Part shown: positions 16,661-24,789 of the stretch, piece after piece
Layout of the letters: the number at the start of each line of letters is the position of its first letter
Position numbering within the stretch: the stretch's first letter is position 1
NCBI GenBank assembly: GCA_958296405.1
Contig: OY282519.1
Location: 3,518,132-3,582,131, forward strand
Reading direction: 5' to 3'
Source of the DNA: an uncultured Pseudomonadales bacterium
GTDB lineage: Bacteria; Pseudomonadota; Gammaproteobacteria; Pseudomonadales; Azotimanducaceae
Length of the DNA: 64,000 nt
The notes under the pieces: model-generated
Told to the model about the DNA's origin: nothing
Seen by the model: only the letters and a program-made list of their open reading frames with translations
Databases searched by the model: none
Program-made: the position numbers and the translations under genes

Positions 16661-18520
16661 TCAGCCGCCCACGGCATCGATCAGCTCAGCCAATCGGTCT
16701 ACGCGCGGTTCGAGGGCGGCTGCCGCCTCACGCCAGAACTCTGGCTGGGACAGGTCCACATTCAAGTGCTTGGCGGCCAAGTCCTCCACCGTCATGCGCC
16801 CGGTGTCGCGCAACAGGGCGACGCAGCGCGGAAAGAACTCGCTGCCAAACGCCTCGCGCCGGGCATAGACGCCCAAACTGAACAAGTAGCCGAAGAGATA
16901 CGGAAAGTTGTAGAAGCTGCGCCCCGAAATGTAGAAGTGCAGTTTGTTGGCCCAGAACATCGGGTCCGGTTCGGCGAGGCAGTCTCCATACCAGTGCGTC
17001 CATGCGGCGCTCATCATGTCGCACAGCTCGTCCGGGCGCTGTGGGCGTTCCATCCGCGCCGTGTAGAAGTTGCGTTCGAACTCGAAGCGGGCGGGAATGT
17101 TGAGCACAAACCCGATGAGGGCACCGGCCTCTTCCCAAACGATGCCGAGTTCCTCTGCCGGCGTCGCCGCCCGCTTCAGCATGGCGTCTCGCGTGATGGC
17201 TTCGCCAAGGGTGCTCGCCGTCTCCGCGATGGACATGCCATAACTGCGCTGCGGCGCCGGCAGGTCGCGCATGGCCCAAGAGTGAAAGGCGTGGCCGAGC
17301 TCATGGGCGAGGATGATGACGTTGGGGGCGGCGCCGCTGTACTTCATGTAGACGCGCGGCGAGCGGGACTTCGGAAATGTCATGCAGTACGCCCCGGGTT
17401 GCTTGCGCGGCGCGTCCGCGCCCTCGACCCAGCGGTTGGCGGACATCATGCGCACGAACTCGCCCCAGCTGGCGTCCACCCCGCCGCACGCGGTGGCGAT
17501 GATGTCGATGGCGCCATCGAACTCGATGGCCGGCGCCGTCCCGCCCAGCGCTGGCGCCGGCGCGCGTTGATCCCACGGGCCATAGTCCGCCTTGCCGTAG
17601 GCCTTGGCCTGCAGTCGCGCGGCGCGACGCGCCAACGGGCGCGCCGCCTGGGCCGCTTGCATCAACGCCTCCAAGGTGGCGCTCCGCATATGGTTGCCGT
17701 GCAGGGCTGGGGCGAGGAAAGGCACCGCTTCGCCGTTGCCGCGTTTGCGGCACATCTCAAGGCGCCACCCGGCGATGGCGTTGAGGGCGGCAGCGCAGCT
17801 CTCGACGTGTTCACCCCAGGCCTGATTGATGCCGCGCCAAGCGCGTTGCCGACGCGGCTCGTCGTCCCCCTGCATGAGGTCGCTGGCCGCGGCGAGACCC
17901 AAGGGCGCGGGTTCGCCTTCCACCCGACAGCGGATGGTGCCGGCCAATTGGTCGTAGAGGCGCCCCCAAGCGTGGATGCCGTCTTGGCTCAAGGCGCTCA
18001 CCAGCCGCTCTTGGGCGATCCCTAAGCGTTCGTGGCGGCGTTTGCGGGCATGCTCAACCGCGAACCGGGCTGGCGCGGTGGAGTCGTCTGCCAAGTACGC
18101 CTCAACCACCTCGTCCGATGCGCGGTCCAAGAATTGCTCAAGCGGCTCGGCCAATGCGGCCAAGCGTTTGCCGGGGGTTTGCAGGCGCCCCAACAGAGCC
18201 AGCGCCGCAGCGTTCTGGCTGTCCACGCTGACGAGGGCGCTCGCGTAGGCGCCGAGGTTGCCGAGCAGCAGCGACGCTTCCTCGCTCACCGCAAACACCG
18301 CCCGCGCCAAGGCGATGATGGCGTCTGCACGGGCCAGCGGCAGCGCCTCCACGTCTGCCAGATGCGGCTCAAGCTGTGCGCTTTGCACATCGAGGCGGTC
18401 GAGCGTCGCCGCCAAGCGCGCCAGCTCTTCCGCCACCGCGGTTGAGTCCGGCGCGGGGTACTCGGTGGATAGATCCCAAGTCGGCCCTTCCACCACAACG
18501 CGGCCCTGCGAAGACGTCAT
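16661..18520 (-). CDS. M3-family oligoendopeptidase (PepF type)
   Basis: A 619-residue zinc metallopeptidase. The HExxH motif is HELGHAFHS at about 406-414, and the third zinc ligand lies in SIAETASTLGEA about 25 residues later. The N-terminal half is the helical lobe typical of M3 oligopeptidases, with LYDQLAGTIRCRVEG before it; near the C-terminus is FYNFPYLFGYLFSLG, characteristic of the PepF/M3 group. It cleaves short peptides in the cytoplasm and would finish degradation started by Lon. ATG 18520 with GGAGCAGGA upstream is chosen over ATG 18544, which lacks a ribosome site. It is convergent with lon. Confidence 0.9.
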   Translation of the reverse strand: MTSSQGRVVVEGPTWDLSTEYPAPDSTAVAEELARLAATLDRLDVQSAQLEPHLADVEALPLARADAIIALARAVFAVSEEASLLLGNLGAYASALVSVDSQNAAALALLGRLQTPGKRLAALAEPLEQFLDRASDEVVEAYLADDSTAPARFAVEHARKRRHERLGIAQERLVSALSQDGIHAWGRLYDQLAGTIRCRVEGEPAPLGLAAASDLMQGDDEPRRQRAWRGINQAWGEHVESCAAALNAIAGWRLEMCRKRGNGEAVPFLAPALHGNHMRSATLEALMQAAQAARPLARRAARLQAKAYGKADYGPWDQRAPAPALGGTAPAIEFDGAIDIIATACGGVDASWGEFVRMMSANRWVEGADAPRKQPGAYCMTFPKSRSPRVYMKYSGAAPNVIILAHELGHAFHSWAMRDLPAPQRSYGMSIAETASTLGEAITRDAMLKRAATPAEELGIVWEEAGALIGFVLNIPARFEFERNFYTARMERPQRPDELCDMMSAAWTHWYGDCLAEPDPMFWANKLHFYISGRSFYNFPYLFGYLFSLGVYARREAFGSEFFPRCVALLRDTGRMTVEDLAAKHLNVDLSQPEFWREAAAALEPRVDRLAELIDAVGG

Positions 18521-18571
18521 CGTTCCTGCTCCATCGGATGCCATGGCACGCGGCTCGTCACCTGAACCGCC

Positions 18572-19813
18572 CTAGCCAACTTGCAGCGCATCGTAACGGT
18601 AAACGTCGTCCATTAGACGCGAGCCTTGCTTGGCAACGCCGTCGCGCACCCATGCGGCCAGGCCGGCGAGGTGGAACACCTTCGCGTTGCGGCGCGAGCG
18701 GCGCTGCATGGACGCGGTGCGGTCGCGCCGCAGCGTTGCGTAGCGGGCGAGCGCGGCGGGGATGTCGGCGCCGCGGCCAAGGCAGGCTGCCAACACCGCG
18801 GCGTCTTCAATCGCCGTGGCGGCCCCCTGCGCCATGAACGGCAACATCGGGTGGCACGCATCGCCGAGCAGCGCGGCGGCACCGGCGCTCCAGCTTGGCA
18901 ACGGCGCACGGTCACAGAGGGCCCATTTGTAAAGCGAGCCTTCATCCATGCAGCCGATGAGCGTCTGGATGTGCGGGTGCCAGGCGGCGAAATCGCCCTG
19001 CAACTCGCGGCGCTCGCCACGTTCCAGCCACCCTTCGCGCTCCCAACCGGCCTTCTCCACGACGCACACGCAGTTCACCAGCGCGCCGCCACGCACCAAG
19101 TAATGCACGCAGTGGCGACGCGGGCCCCACCACACGCAGGCCGCCGGCGGCGCCAAGCCGGCTGGCAGCCGGCGCGCCGGCACCAGCGCCCGCCATGCCA
19201 CGTTGCCGGTGAAGGTTGGCGCCTCGGCGCCGAACAACGCCGCGCGCACTGTGGAATGGATGCCGTCCGCGCCAATCAGCACGTCGCCGGCGTGGGTTGC
19301 TTCGCCGCCTGCCTCGGCGACGGTCAGCCGCACCTGCCCGCCGCGCTCGGCAACGGCGCGCACCGTGGCATCAGCGTGGAGCGTGATGTGGGATTTGGCC
19401 TGCGCGGCATCAACCAGCAGCCGCAACAGGTCGCCGCGATGGATGTGATAGTAGGGAGCGCCGTAGGCTTCTCGGCAAGCGTCGCCAAGGGGCGTTTGGG
19501 CGATGAGCTTGCCTCGGCGCCAGTGCCGGAACTCAATGCGCTCCGGCAAGCAGCCCACAGCCGCAAGGCGCGGCGCGAGCCCCAAGTGATGCAACACCCG
19601 GCTGGCGTTGGGGCTGAGTTGGATGCCGGCGCCCACCTCGCCAAACGCAGACGCTTGCTCGAACACCGCCACGTCGAAGCCAACGCGGGCCAGGCAGAGC
19701 GCCGCCGTCAGCCCGCCGATGCCGCCACCGGCGATGAGCGCTCGGCCGCGGCGCTTGCCGGCGGCGCGTTCCACGCCGACCAAGCCGCGTTCACTGAAGG
19801 CGCCAATCGTCAT
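18572..19813 (-). CDS. FAD-dependent aromatic monooxygenase (salicylate hydroxylase-like)
   Basis: A 413-residue class A flavoprotein monooxygenase. The FAD-binding motif ALIAGGGIGGLTAALCL is at about 24-40, DG motif GDVLIGADGIHS in the middle and the second FAD motif LLGDACHPMLPFMAQGAA near the C-terminus. These are the three signatures of the 4-hydroxybenzoate/salicylate hydroxylase group, which uses NAD(P)H and O2 to hydroxylate an aromatic ring. The substrate is not readable. ATG 19813 with GGGAG upstream is preferred to ATG 19915, which adds an unrelated tail. The C-terminal Tyr-Asp-rich end is normal for the family. Confidence 0.85.
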   Translation of the reverse strand: MTIGAFSERGLVGVERAAGKRRGRALIAGGGIGGLTAALCLARVGFDVAVFEQASAFGEVGAGIQLSPNASRVLHHLGLAPRLAAVGCLPERIEFRHWRRGKLIAQTPLGDACREAYGAPYYHIHRGDLLRLLVDAAQAKSHITLHADATVRAVAERGGQVRLTVAEAGGEATHAGDVLIGADGIHSTVRAALFGAEAPTFTGNVAWRALVPARRLPAGLAPPAACVWWGPRRHCVHYLVRGGALVNCVCVVEKAGWEREGWLERGERRELQGDFAAWHPHIQTLIGCMDEGSLYKWALCDRAPLPSWSAGAAALLGDACHPMLPFMAQGAATAIEDAAVLAACLGRGADIPAALARYATLRRDRTASMQRRSRRNAKVFHLAGLAAWVRDGVAKQGSRLMDDVYRYDALQVG

Positions 19814-19992
19814 TGTCGCTGAACTCCCTGCCCGGTTGCAGGCCGCCGCCACGCGCGGCCCGGAGCGCCGCCATGACGACCAGCGGCACTGGCCAAGGGC
19901 GTGCCGCCGTCCCACGCGATGATATGCCCGCCAGCGAACTCAGCTAGGCACACGTCGCTTGGCGTACGGGCTTGAGGCGCGGCACGACGCGC

Positions 19993-20021
19993 TTGTCCAA
20001 GCGCCGGGGATTGCGATACAA
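19993..20021 (+). promoter_or_regulatory. possible promoter of the broken gene at 20070
   Basis: TTGTCC (19993-19998) and ATACAA (20016-20021) are spaced by 17 bp and lie about 50 bases before the start codon. The match is moderate, and no other promoter-like pair was noticed in this gap. Confidence 0.35.
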
Positions 20022-20069
20022 AGGCAGCGTCCGCCGCGTTGCCGGCGCCCGGCTCAAGGAGTCCACGGG

Positions 20070-20559
20070 ATGGTGAAACGAAGAACCCTGCTCATCGGCG
20101 CCGCGGTGGCGCCGCTCGTGGCGATCAGCCGCGGCGCCACCGCACAACTTGCAGCGCCGCTCGACGCCTCCAAACTCGTCTACCTCACGCCCATCAAGAG
20201 CGATGGCGGAGAGAGCCGGTGCATGGCGGAGATTTGGTTCGCCCATGAGGGCGGCAACGTGTTTGTCGTCACCGCGCCGGACGCTTGGCGCGCCGAAGCG
20301 GTGGCGCCGCGGCCTCAATCGGGCGCGGCTGTGGGTCGGCGAGTTCGGCGTTTGGCACGATGCCGACGGCGCATTCCGCAACGCCCCGGAACTGATGGCG
20401 AACGCATCATTGGAGGCGAACGCCGAAACGCACGCGCGCATCCTCGCCATGATGGGCGGCAAATACGCCGACGACGGTTGGAGCAGCTGGGGGCCGCGCT
20501 TCAAGAAGGGCTTGGCCGATGGTTCGCGGGTGATGATCCGCTACGCCATCGACGCCTAG
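20070..20559 (+). pseudogene. frameshifted exported split-barrel (PPOX/Ddn-like) protein
   Basis: The first frame from ATG 20070 gives an export signal, MVKRRTLLIGAAVAPLVA, then SKLVYLTPIKSDGG and WFAHEGGNVFVVTAPDAW. After codon ~80 the frame turns to nonsense. Removing one C of the CC at 20307-20308 restores it: RGLNRARLWVGEFG, HARILAMMGGKYADDG and GLADGSRVMIRYAIDA to the TAG at 20557-20559. The whole would be about 162 residues with the look of flavin- or F420-binding split barrels. The single-base change could be a real pseudogene event or a sequencing error. The KRR before the hydrophobic stretch resembles a Tat or Sec signal. A ribosome site AAGGAG lies upstream. Confidence 0.65.
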
Positions 20560-20625
20560 CCCGAAGGGCGCCTAGCCCAAGAAGTGCCAGCCCCAAAGGC
20601 AAAGGCTTCCGGCACAAAGGCTGAC

Positions 20626-20667
20626 CGCGCTGCCCGCCGCTCGCAGCGGCGGGCGACGGGCAGCGCG
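20626..20667 (-). terminator. strong hairpin between the broken gene and hsp20
   Basis: CGCGCTGCCCG (20626-20636) pairs perfectly with CGGGCAGCGCG (20657-20667), and an inner stem CCCGCCGCT/AGCGGCGGG can form as an alternative. It lies after the ends of two convergent genes and could terminate both. On the minus strand it is followed by a short TTT. Confidence 0.55.
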
Positions 20668-20688
20668 TCTTGCGGGGCCGGCTAAGCG

Positions 20689-21093
20689 CTACTGCGCGAC
20701 CACCTCGATTTGCCGTGCGCGGCGCTGCTCGCGCTTGGGCACCGTCACTTCCAGCACGCCATGATGGGCGGCTGCGGCGATGCCGGCTTCGTCCGCATCC
20801 TCCGGCAGGCGGAAGTTGCGGGCGAACCGTCCGAAGCGCCGCTCCGCGCGATGCATGGTCTCGCCTTCACTGCGCTGGCGCTTGCGCTCACCGGTGATGG
20901 TGAGCACGCCTTCGCGGAAACTCACCTCGACCTCTTGCGGCGACAGCGCCGGCAACTCGACGTCCAGCCGATACGCATCTTGCGTTTCGCGCACGTCCAC
21001 CGGCGGCAGCCACTCGCCGCCGTTGCCTTGGGGGGCGGTGGCGAAGAAGAGCCGATCCAACTCCTGGGCGGGGTTCCAACGGATGATGTTCAT
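20689..21093 (-). CDS. Hsp20/alpha-crystallin family small heat-shock protein
   Basis: A 134-residue chaperone. After a short N-terminal arm (MNIIRWNPAQELDRLF) comes an alpha-crystallin domain: WLPPVDVRETQDAYRLDVEL, REGVLTITGERK, FGRFARNFRLPEDAD, and GVLEVTVPK near the end. The C-terminal IxV-type tail is Ile-Glu-Val, the usual oligomer contact. It holds unfolding proteins in the cytoplasm for later refolding. ATG 21093 has GGAGCAG upstream. A sigma32-like element faces it at 21128-21155. Confidence 0.93.
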   Translation of the reverse strand: MNIIRWNPAQELDRLFFATAPQGNGGEWLPPVDVRETQDAYRLDVELPALSPQEVEVSFREGVLTITGERKRQRSEGETMHRAERRFGRFARNFRLPEDADEAGIAAAAHHGVLEVTVPKREQRRARQIEVVAQ

Positions 21094-21127
21094 GTTCTGC
21101 TCCGGTTTCAGTGACTGGCGAACTCTG

Positions 21128-21155
21128 ATTTAGGGGTGGGTTGCGCGTTTGCAAC
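21128..21155 (-). promoter_or_regulatory. sigma32-like promoter of hsp20
   Basis: On the minus strand GTTGCAAA and CCCCTAAAT are separated by 11 bp, resembling CTTGAAA and CCCCATTTA. The -10 lies about 35 bases before the hsp20 start. It is a moderate match supported by the kind of gene. Confidence 0.42.
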
Positions 21156-21157
21156 GC

Positions 21158-21187
21158 CTTGAAAGCAAAGAGTTTGTCCCCACCTAT
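21158..21187 (+). promoter_or_regulatory. sigma32-like element facing away from hsp20
   Basis: CTTGAAA (21158-21164) and CCCCACCTAT (21178-21187) are 13 bp apart, a closer match to the heat-shock consensus than the element facing hsp20. No convincing gene follows on the plus strand; transcription would run antisense into the MaoC gene. Confidence 0.38.
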
Positions 21188-21301
21188 CGCCGCTTTTTCG
21201 TGCTGGCAGCCGGCGCCTTCTCCACACTGGCCGACGCCTTCCGCACGGGCGGCCCAACACTAGGCCAAGCACCCCGAGGCACTGCCGCTGCCATCCGCCG
21301 C

Positions 21302-22390
21302 TTACGCGCCCTTGCGCGGCAACGCCACCACCGCGGTGCCGAACGCCGTGGTGAGGCCAGACTGATTCACCACCCGCATCCGCGTCTCCACCAGCCCTTC
21401 GCCAGCCACGATGGATTTCCCAGCCACCTCGCCCAACACCACGTTCGTGTCGCCCACCACGTTCGGATGCCGAATGGACGCAGAGAGCTTCTGCAACGTG
21501 CCGTCGTCCCCCATCCAGTCCGTGACGATCTGCGCCAGCCAGCAGACGCGCTGCGGCCCGTAGTCGAACTGCCCCGGCATGTTGCGGCGCTTGCTGGCGT
21601 GCTCGGCGTCGAAGCGACCGCCGCCGCCCAACTCGGCAGACCCAGACGCCTCCAACGCCGCCCGCGTGCTGCGGTAGGTGCCCATCACGCCATGCGTGAA
21701 GAGGAACAGCTCCGACACGGAATAGGTGCCCTTCGGCAAATCGGGCAGCGCCTCGCCCTCGCGCACATCCTCCCAGTGGCGCGTCTCCCCGCCACGCCGC
21801 GCGCGCTCCCACACCAAGGGGTCCGCTGCTTCAGGCGCGGCCCCAGACGCCTGCGGCGCGCGCTCGTATTCGAGCGCATGGCCGGTGTTCTGGAACCGCG
21901 CCATCAGCGTCTTGAACGCCGCAACCCGCTCTTGGCGCTCATTCACATAATCCACGAACGCGGTGTTGAAGTTGATCGCGCCGATGCGTCCGCTTTCCTT
22001 GCGCACCGTGGGCCCCACGCGCTCCGTCGCCGTGATGCGATCCCCTCGCCAAATGGTGCCGAAGAACTCGATTTCCACGCCGGCGTAGTTCACCGGCAGG
22101 TATTGCGTGGACACGCGGGCGCGGTCGATGGCGCCCGTTTCGCCGGCGATGACGCCGAGGGCCACCGCGTAGGCGAACGTCGGCGGCGCGGTGATGGCGC
22201 CGAAGCGGCTCTTGGCGGCGTAGCCTTCGTCCCGCCACAGCGGGTTGTAGTCGCCAACGCCGTCGCCGAAGCGGCGGATGTTGTCGAGGCTGGCCTCTTT
22301 GACGGCGCGGTGCGGCAGCGTGGCGCCGATGCCGGCCTTGTATTCGGCCTCGAACTCATCAAGGGTGGTAATCAAGCTTGGCTGTGCCAT
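21302..22390 (-). CDS. MaoC-like double hotdog acyl-CoA dehydratase
   Basis: A 362-residue protein with two hotdog halves. The N-terminal half resembles the MaoC N-terminal (FAS1-like) domain: SLDNIRRFGDGVGDYNPLW, then SRFGAITAPPTFAYAVALG. The C-terminal half carries DVREGEALPDLPKGTYSVSELFLF, FDYGPQRVCWLAQIVTDWMG and a final beta strand SGLTTAFGTAVVALP. Such fused proteins hydrate or dehydrate 2-enoyl-CoA or hydroxyacyl-CoA esters. In this window the split form of the same arrangement occurs at 59684-60545. The start follows GGAGGAACGCAAC. It diverges from the glyoxalase-like gene at 22509. Confidence 0.82.
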   Translation of the reverse strand: MAQPSLITTLDEFEAEYKAGIGATLPHRAVKEASLDNIRRFGDGVGDYNPLWRDEGYAAKSRFGAITAPPTFAYAVALGVIAGETGAIDRARVSTQYLPVNYAGVEIEFFGTIWRGDRITATERVGPTVRKESGRIGAINFNTAFVDYVNERQERVAAFKTLMARFQNTGHALEYERAPQASGAAPEAADPLVWERARRGGETRHWEDVREGEALPDLPKGTYSVSELFLFTHGVMGTYRSTRAALEASGSAELGGGGRFDAEHASKRRNMPGQFDYGPQRVCWLAQIVTDWMGDDGTLQKLSASIRHPNVVGDTNVVLGEVAGKSIVAGEGLVETRMRVVNQSGLTTAFGTAVVALPRKGA

Positions 22391-22508
22391 GTTGCGTTCC
22401 TCCGAAGGCGAAGGCGCAGAGCATAGCTTGGCGCGCGCTGGCCGCGCCCTTGTTTCGTCCTGCCCTGCTCGGTTAGCTTCGCTTTCTCAACGGCCCGCGG
22501 AGCTCGGC

Positions 22509-22925
22509 ATGAAGTACCTGCACACGATGGTGCGCGTGACAGACTTGGACGCCTCGGTGGATTTCTACGAACGGCTTGGCCTGCGGGAGCTGCGGCGCAT
22601 CGACAACGAAGGTGGACGCTTCACGCTGGTATTCATGGCCGCGCCCGGAGACGACGCCGCCCAGGTGGAGCTCACCCACAACTGGGATGCAGAGGCGTTG
22701 AGCGGCGGGCGCAACTTCGGCCACCTCGCCTACGCCGTGGATGACATCTATGGGCTTTGCCAGCGCCTGATGGATGCTGGCATCGTCATCAACCGGCCGC
22801 CGCGGGATGGCTACATGGCATTCGTGCGCTCGCCGGATGGCGTGTCTGTGGAGCTCTTGCAGCGGGACGGGCCGTTGCCGCCGGCCGAGCCTTGGCAGAG
22901 CATGGAGAACACTGGCGAGTGGTAG
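22509..22925 (+). CDS. lactoylglutathione lyase-like VOC protein
   Basis: A 138-residue glyoxalase I fold protein: MKYLHTMVRVTDLDASVDFY with the first His ligand, VELTHNWD with Glu, FGHLAYAVDDI with the second His, and SPDGVSVELLQ with the final Glu. This metal-ligand set and length fit GloA, which turns the glutathione hemithioacetal of methylglyoxal into lactoylglutathione. ATG 22509 gives the expected N-terminus. A GloA function is likely, but close relatives have other substrates. Confidence 0.82.
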   Translation: MKYLHTMVRVTDLDASVDFYERLGLRELRRIDNEGGRFTLVFMAAPGDDAAQVELTHNWDAEALSGGRNFGHLAYAVDDIYGLCQRLMDAGIVINRPPRDGYMAFVRSPDGVSVELLQRDGPLPPAEPWQSMENTGEW

Positions 22926-23136
22926 GCTGTCGGCGCCGCGCCACTGCCCAATTCGCCATCTCTCCTTGCGCCTCGCGCCGGGGACATCACATCCAAAGAT
23001 ATGTTACCGTTCGTAACGCCATCGCTTGGTAGCCGTCGCGCTTAGCGGCGCCGCGGGCATCACGGGGGCAGCGGCGCGTACACGCCCTGTGTCGGCGTAA
23101 AATCAGCCACGCGCCAACGGTGGACGACCGGAGGCC

Positions 23137-24789
23137 ATGCGCAGAACCTACATCACCGCCATCGCCATCGCCGTCGGCGTCGTCATCTGGATTGCGTCCG
23201 GCGTCATCGGCAGCGCTGAGCAAACCGAACAGCCGAGCGTGGCCGAGCGCAACGTGCAGCGCGGCCTAGCCGCGCGGGACCGCGGCCTCGCCACCGTGCG
23301 CGCCCGCGTGGTCGAAGCGAGCCCGCAAACCGCCTACGCCAGCATCCGCGGCCGCACGCAGAACAAGCGCACCGTGGAGGTGCGCGCCGAAACCGTCGGG
23401 CGCGTGGTGGAGCGTCCCGTCGAACGCGGCGATCGGGTGCAGGCCGGCCAGGCGCTGTGCCGCCTTGCCTTGGATGATCGGAACGCCCGCTTGGTGGAGG
23501 CGCGGGAAGCCGTGAACCAAGCGCGCATCGAATATCGCGGCAGCTTGGAGCTCAAAGAGAAGGGCTACAACTCCGAGGCTGCCATCGCCGCCGCCAAGGC
23601 GCGCCTCGCAGCCGCCAACGCCCGGCTGAAGTCCATGCAAATCGACATCGTGCGCACCGAAGTGCAGGCGCCGTTCGACAGCGTGGTGGAAGTGACCCAT
23701 GTGGAGGTGGGCGATTACCTGCGCCCGGGCGAGCCCTGCGTCACCGTGGTGGACTTGGACCCGATGCTGCTCGTGGGCCAGGTGGCCGAACGGGACGTCG
23801 GCCGGTTGAATGTCGGCGGGGAAGCGTTCGGCGAGCTCGTCACCGGCGAGCGGCCCAGCGGGCGCATCACCTTCGTCGGCCAACAGGCAGACTCGGCGAC
23901 GCGCACCTACAGGGTGGAGGTGGCTGTCGCCAACCCGGATTACGCGCTGCGCAGCGGCATCACCGCAGACATCCTCATTCCCGCGGAGACGCGCATGGCG
24001 CATCGCGTCAGCCCGGCGCTGTTCACGTTGGATGACGCCGGCGCGGTCGTCGTGCGCACCGTGGATGCAGACCGGCGCGTCGCCATCCACCATGTGGACG
24101 TGCTGCGCGGCGATGGCGAAGGCACTTGGGTGACTGGTTTGCCAGCCGTCGCCACGCTCATCACCGTGGGCCATGAATACGTCGTGCCCGGCGAAGCCGT
24201 GCATGTGGACTATGAGCGAGCGCCGCCGAGCGCCGGCCCGGCGTCCCGCCTCGCGAGCGGCGAGCAACCGCCGGCGGCGCGGACGCAAGCGAGTTTCAGC
24301 CCGGCCGATGAGCCCAACCCGCAGGAGGACGTGCCGTCCTTTTCCATCACCATCGTCCACGAGGGCAGTTCCCCGGAGGACAGCGCCCGCCTGTTGGCGT
24401 TGCCCGTGGAGATGGCGCTGCGCGCCGTGGACGGCATCGAGGAGGTGCGCGCCTTCCCTTCGCAGGGCGTCGCCACGGTGCTGGTGGAGTTCAACGCAGA
24501 CTACGACCTCGACATCGCCCTCGCAGACGTGCGCGCGGCCGTCGCTCGCGCCAAGCCGGAGCTGCCCGTCACCGCGGAGGAGCCGATCATCGTCAAACAA
24601 AGCGCCAACGGCTTTCCCACTGCGCGGGTGAGCGTGGTCGGAAGCGGTGTGCCGGCGCGAATGCGCGATAGCATCGCCAAGGCGGCCCAAGAAGGCATTG
24701 AAGCCACGCCGAGCACGCTGCGGGCGCATCCGGCTGCTGGCGGCGGCGTCGCAGCCGGCCCATCCAGCAACGCACCCGGCCGCTCGTGA
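23137..24789 (+). CDS. RND efflux periplasmic adaptor with a C-terminal copied RND porter domain
   Basis: A 550-residue protein, about 150 longer than usual for this family. Residues 1-25 are a membrane anchor or signal (YITAIAIAVGVVIWIASGV). Residues 60-370 are a standard membrane-fusion protein with a short hairpin, lipoyl halves (VEVRAETVGRVVERPVERGD and VQAPFDSVVEVTHVEVGDYL), barrel and membrane-proximal domains. After a linker, residues ~402-530 (SFSITIVHEGSSPEDSARLL, VATVLVEFNADYDLDIAL, RAKPELPVTAEEPIIVKQ) closely copy residues ~46-172 of the pump encoded next. The stop overlaps the pump start (GTGA). Ribosome site GGAGG precedes ATG 23137. Both the adaptor and the copied part belong in the periplasm, so the fusion is topologically possible. 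Confidence 0.85.
   Translation: MRRTYITAIAIAVGVVIWIASGVIGSAEQTEQPSVAERNVQRGLAARDRGLATVRARVVEASPQTAYASIRGRTQNKRTVEVRAETVGRVVERPVERGDRVQAGQALCRLALDDRNARLVEAREAVNQARIEYRGSLELKEKGYNSEAAIAAAKARLAAANARLKSMQIDIVRTEVQAPFDSVVEVTHVEVGDYLRPGEPCVTVVDLDPMLLVGQVAERDVGRLNVGGEAFGELVTGERPSGRITFVGQQADSATRTYRVEVAVANPDYALRSGITADILIPAETRMAHRVSPALFTLDDAGAVVVRTVDADRRVAIHHVDVLRGDGEGTWVTGLPAVATLITVGHEYVVPGEAVHVDYERAPPSAGPASRLASGEQPPAARTQASFSPADEPNPQEDVPSFSITIVHEGSSPEDSARLLALPVEMALRAVDGIEEVRAFPSQGVATVLVEFNADYDLDIALADVRAAVARAKPELPVTAEEPIIVKQSANGFPTARVSVVGSGVPARMRDSIAKAAQEGIEATPSTLRAHPAAGGGVAAGPSSNAPGRS
24340..24720 (+). repeat. partial tandem duplication of the RND pump gene (matches 24924-25304)
   Basis: The two stretches align with an offset of 584 bp. 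Blocks such as GACAGCGCCCGCCTGTTGG and GGCGTCGCCACGGTGCTGG are identical in both, and by eye most bases match. The copied part begins just after the pump's first membrane helix and stops inside the second porter subdomain, so only periplasmic sequence was copied. The upstream copy is in frame with the adaptor gene. Confidence 0.85.

Noticed and set aside
21149-22426. A long plus-strand frame opposite the MaoC gene, starting just before a sigma32-like element.
   Set aside because: The translation is Arg/His-rich and lacks any pattern; the minus strand encodes a clear double hotdog enzyme.
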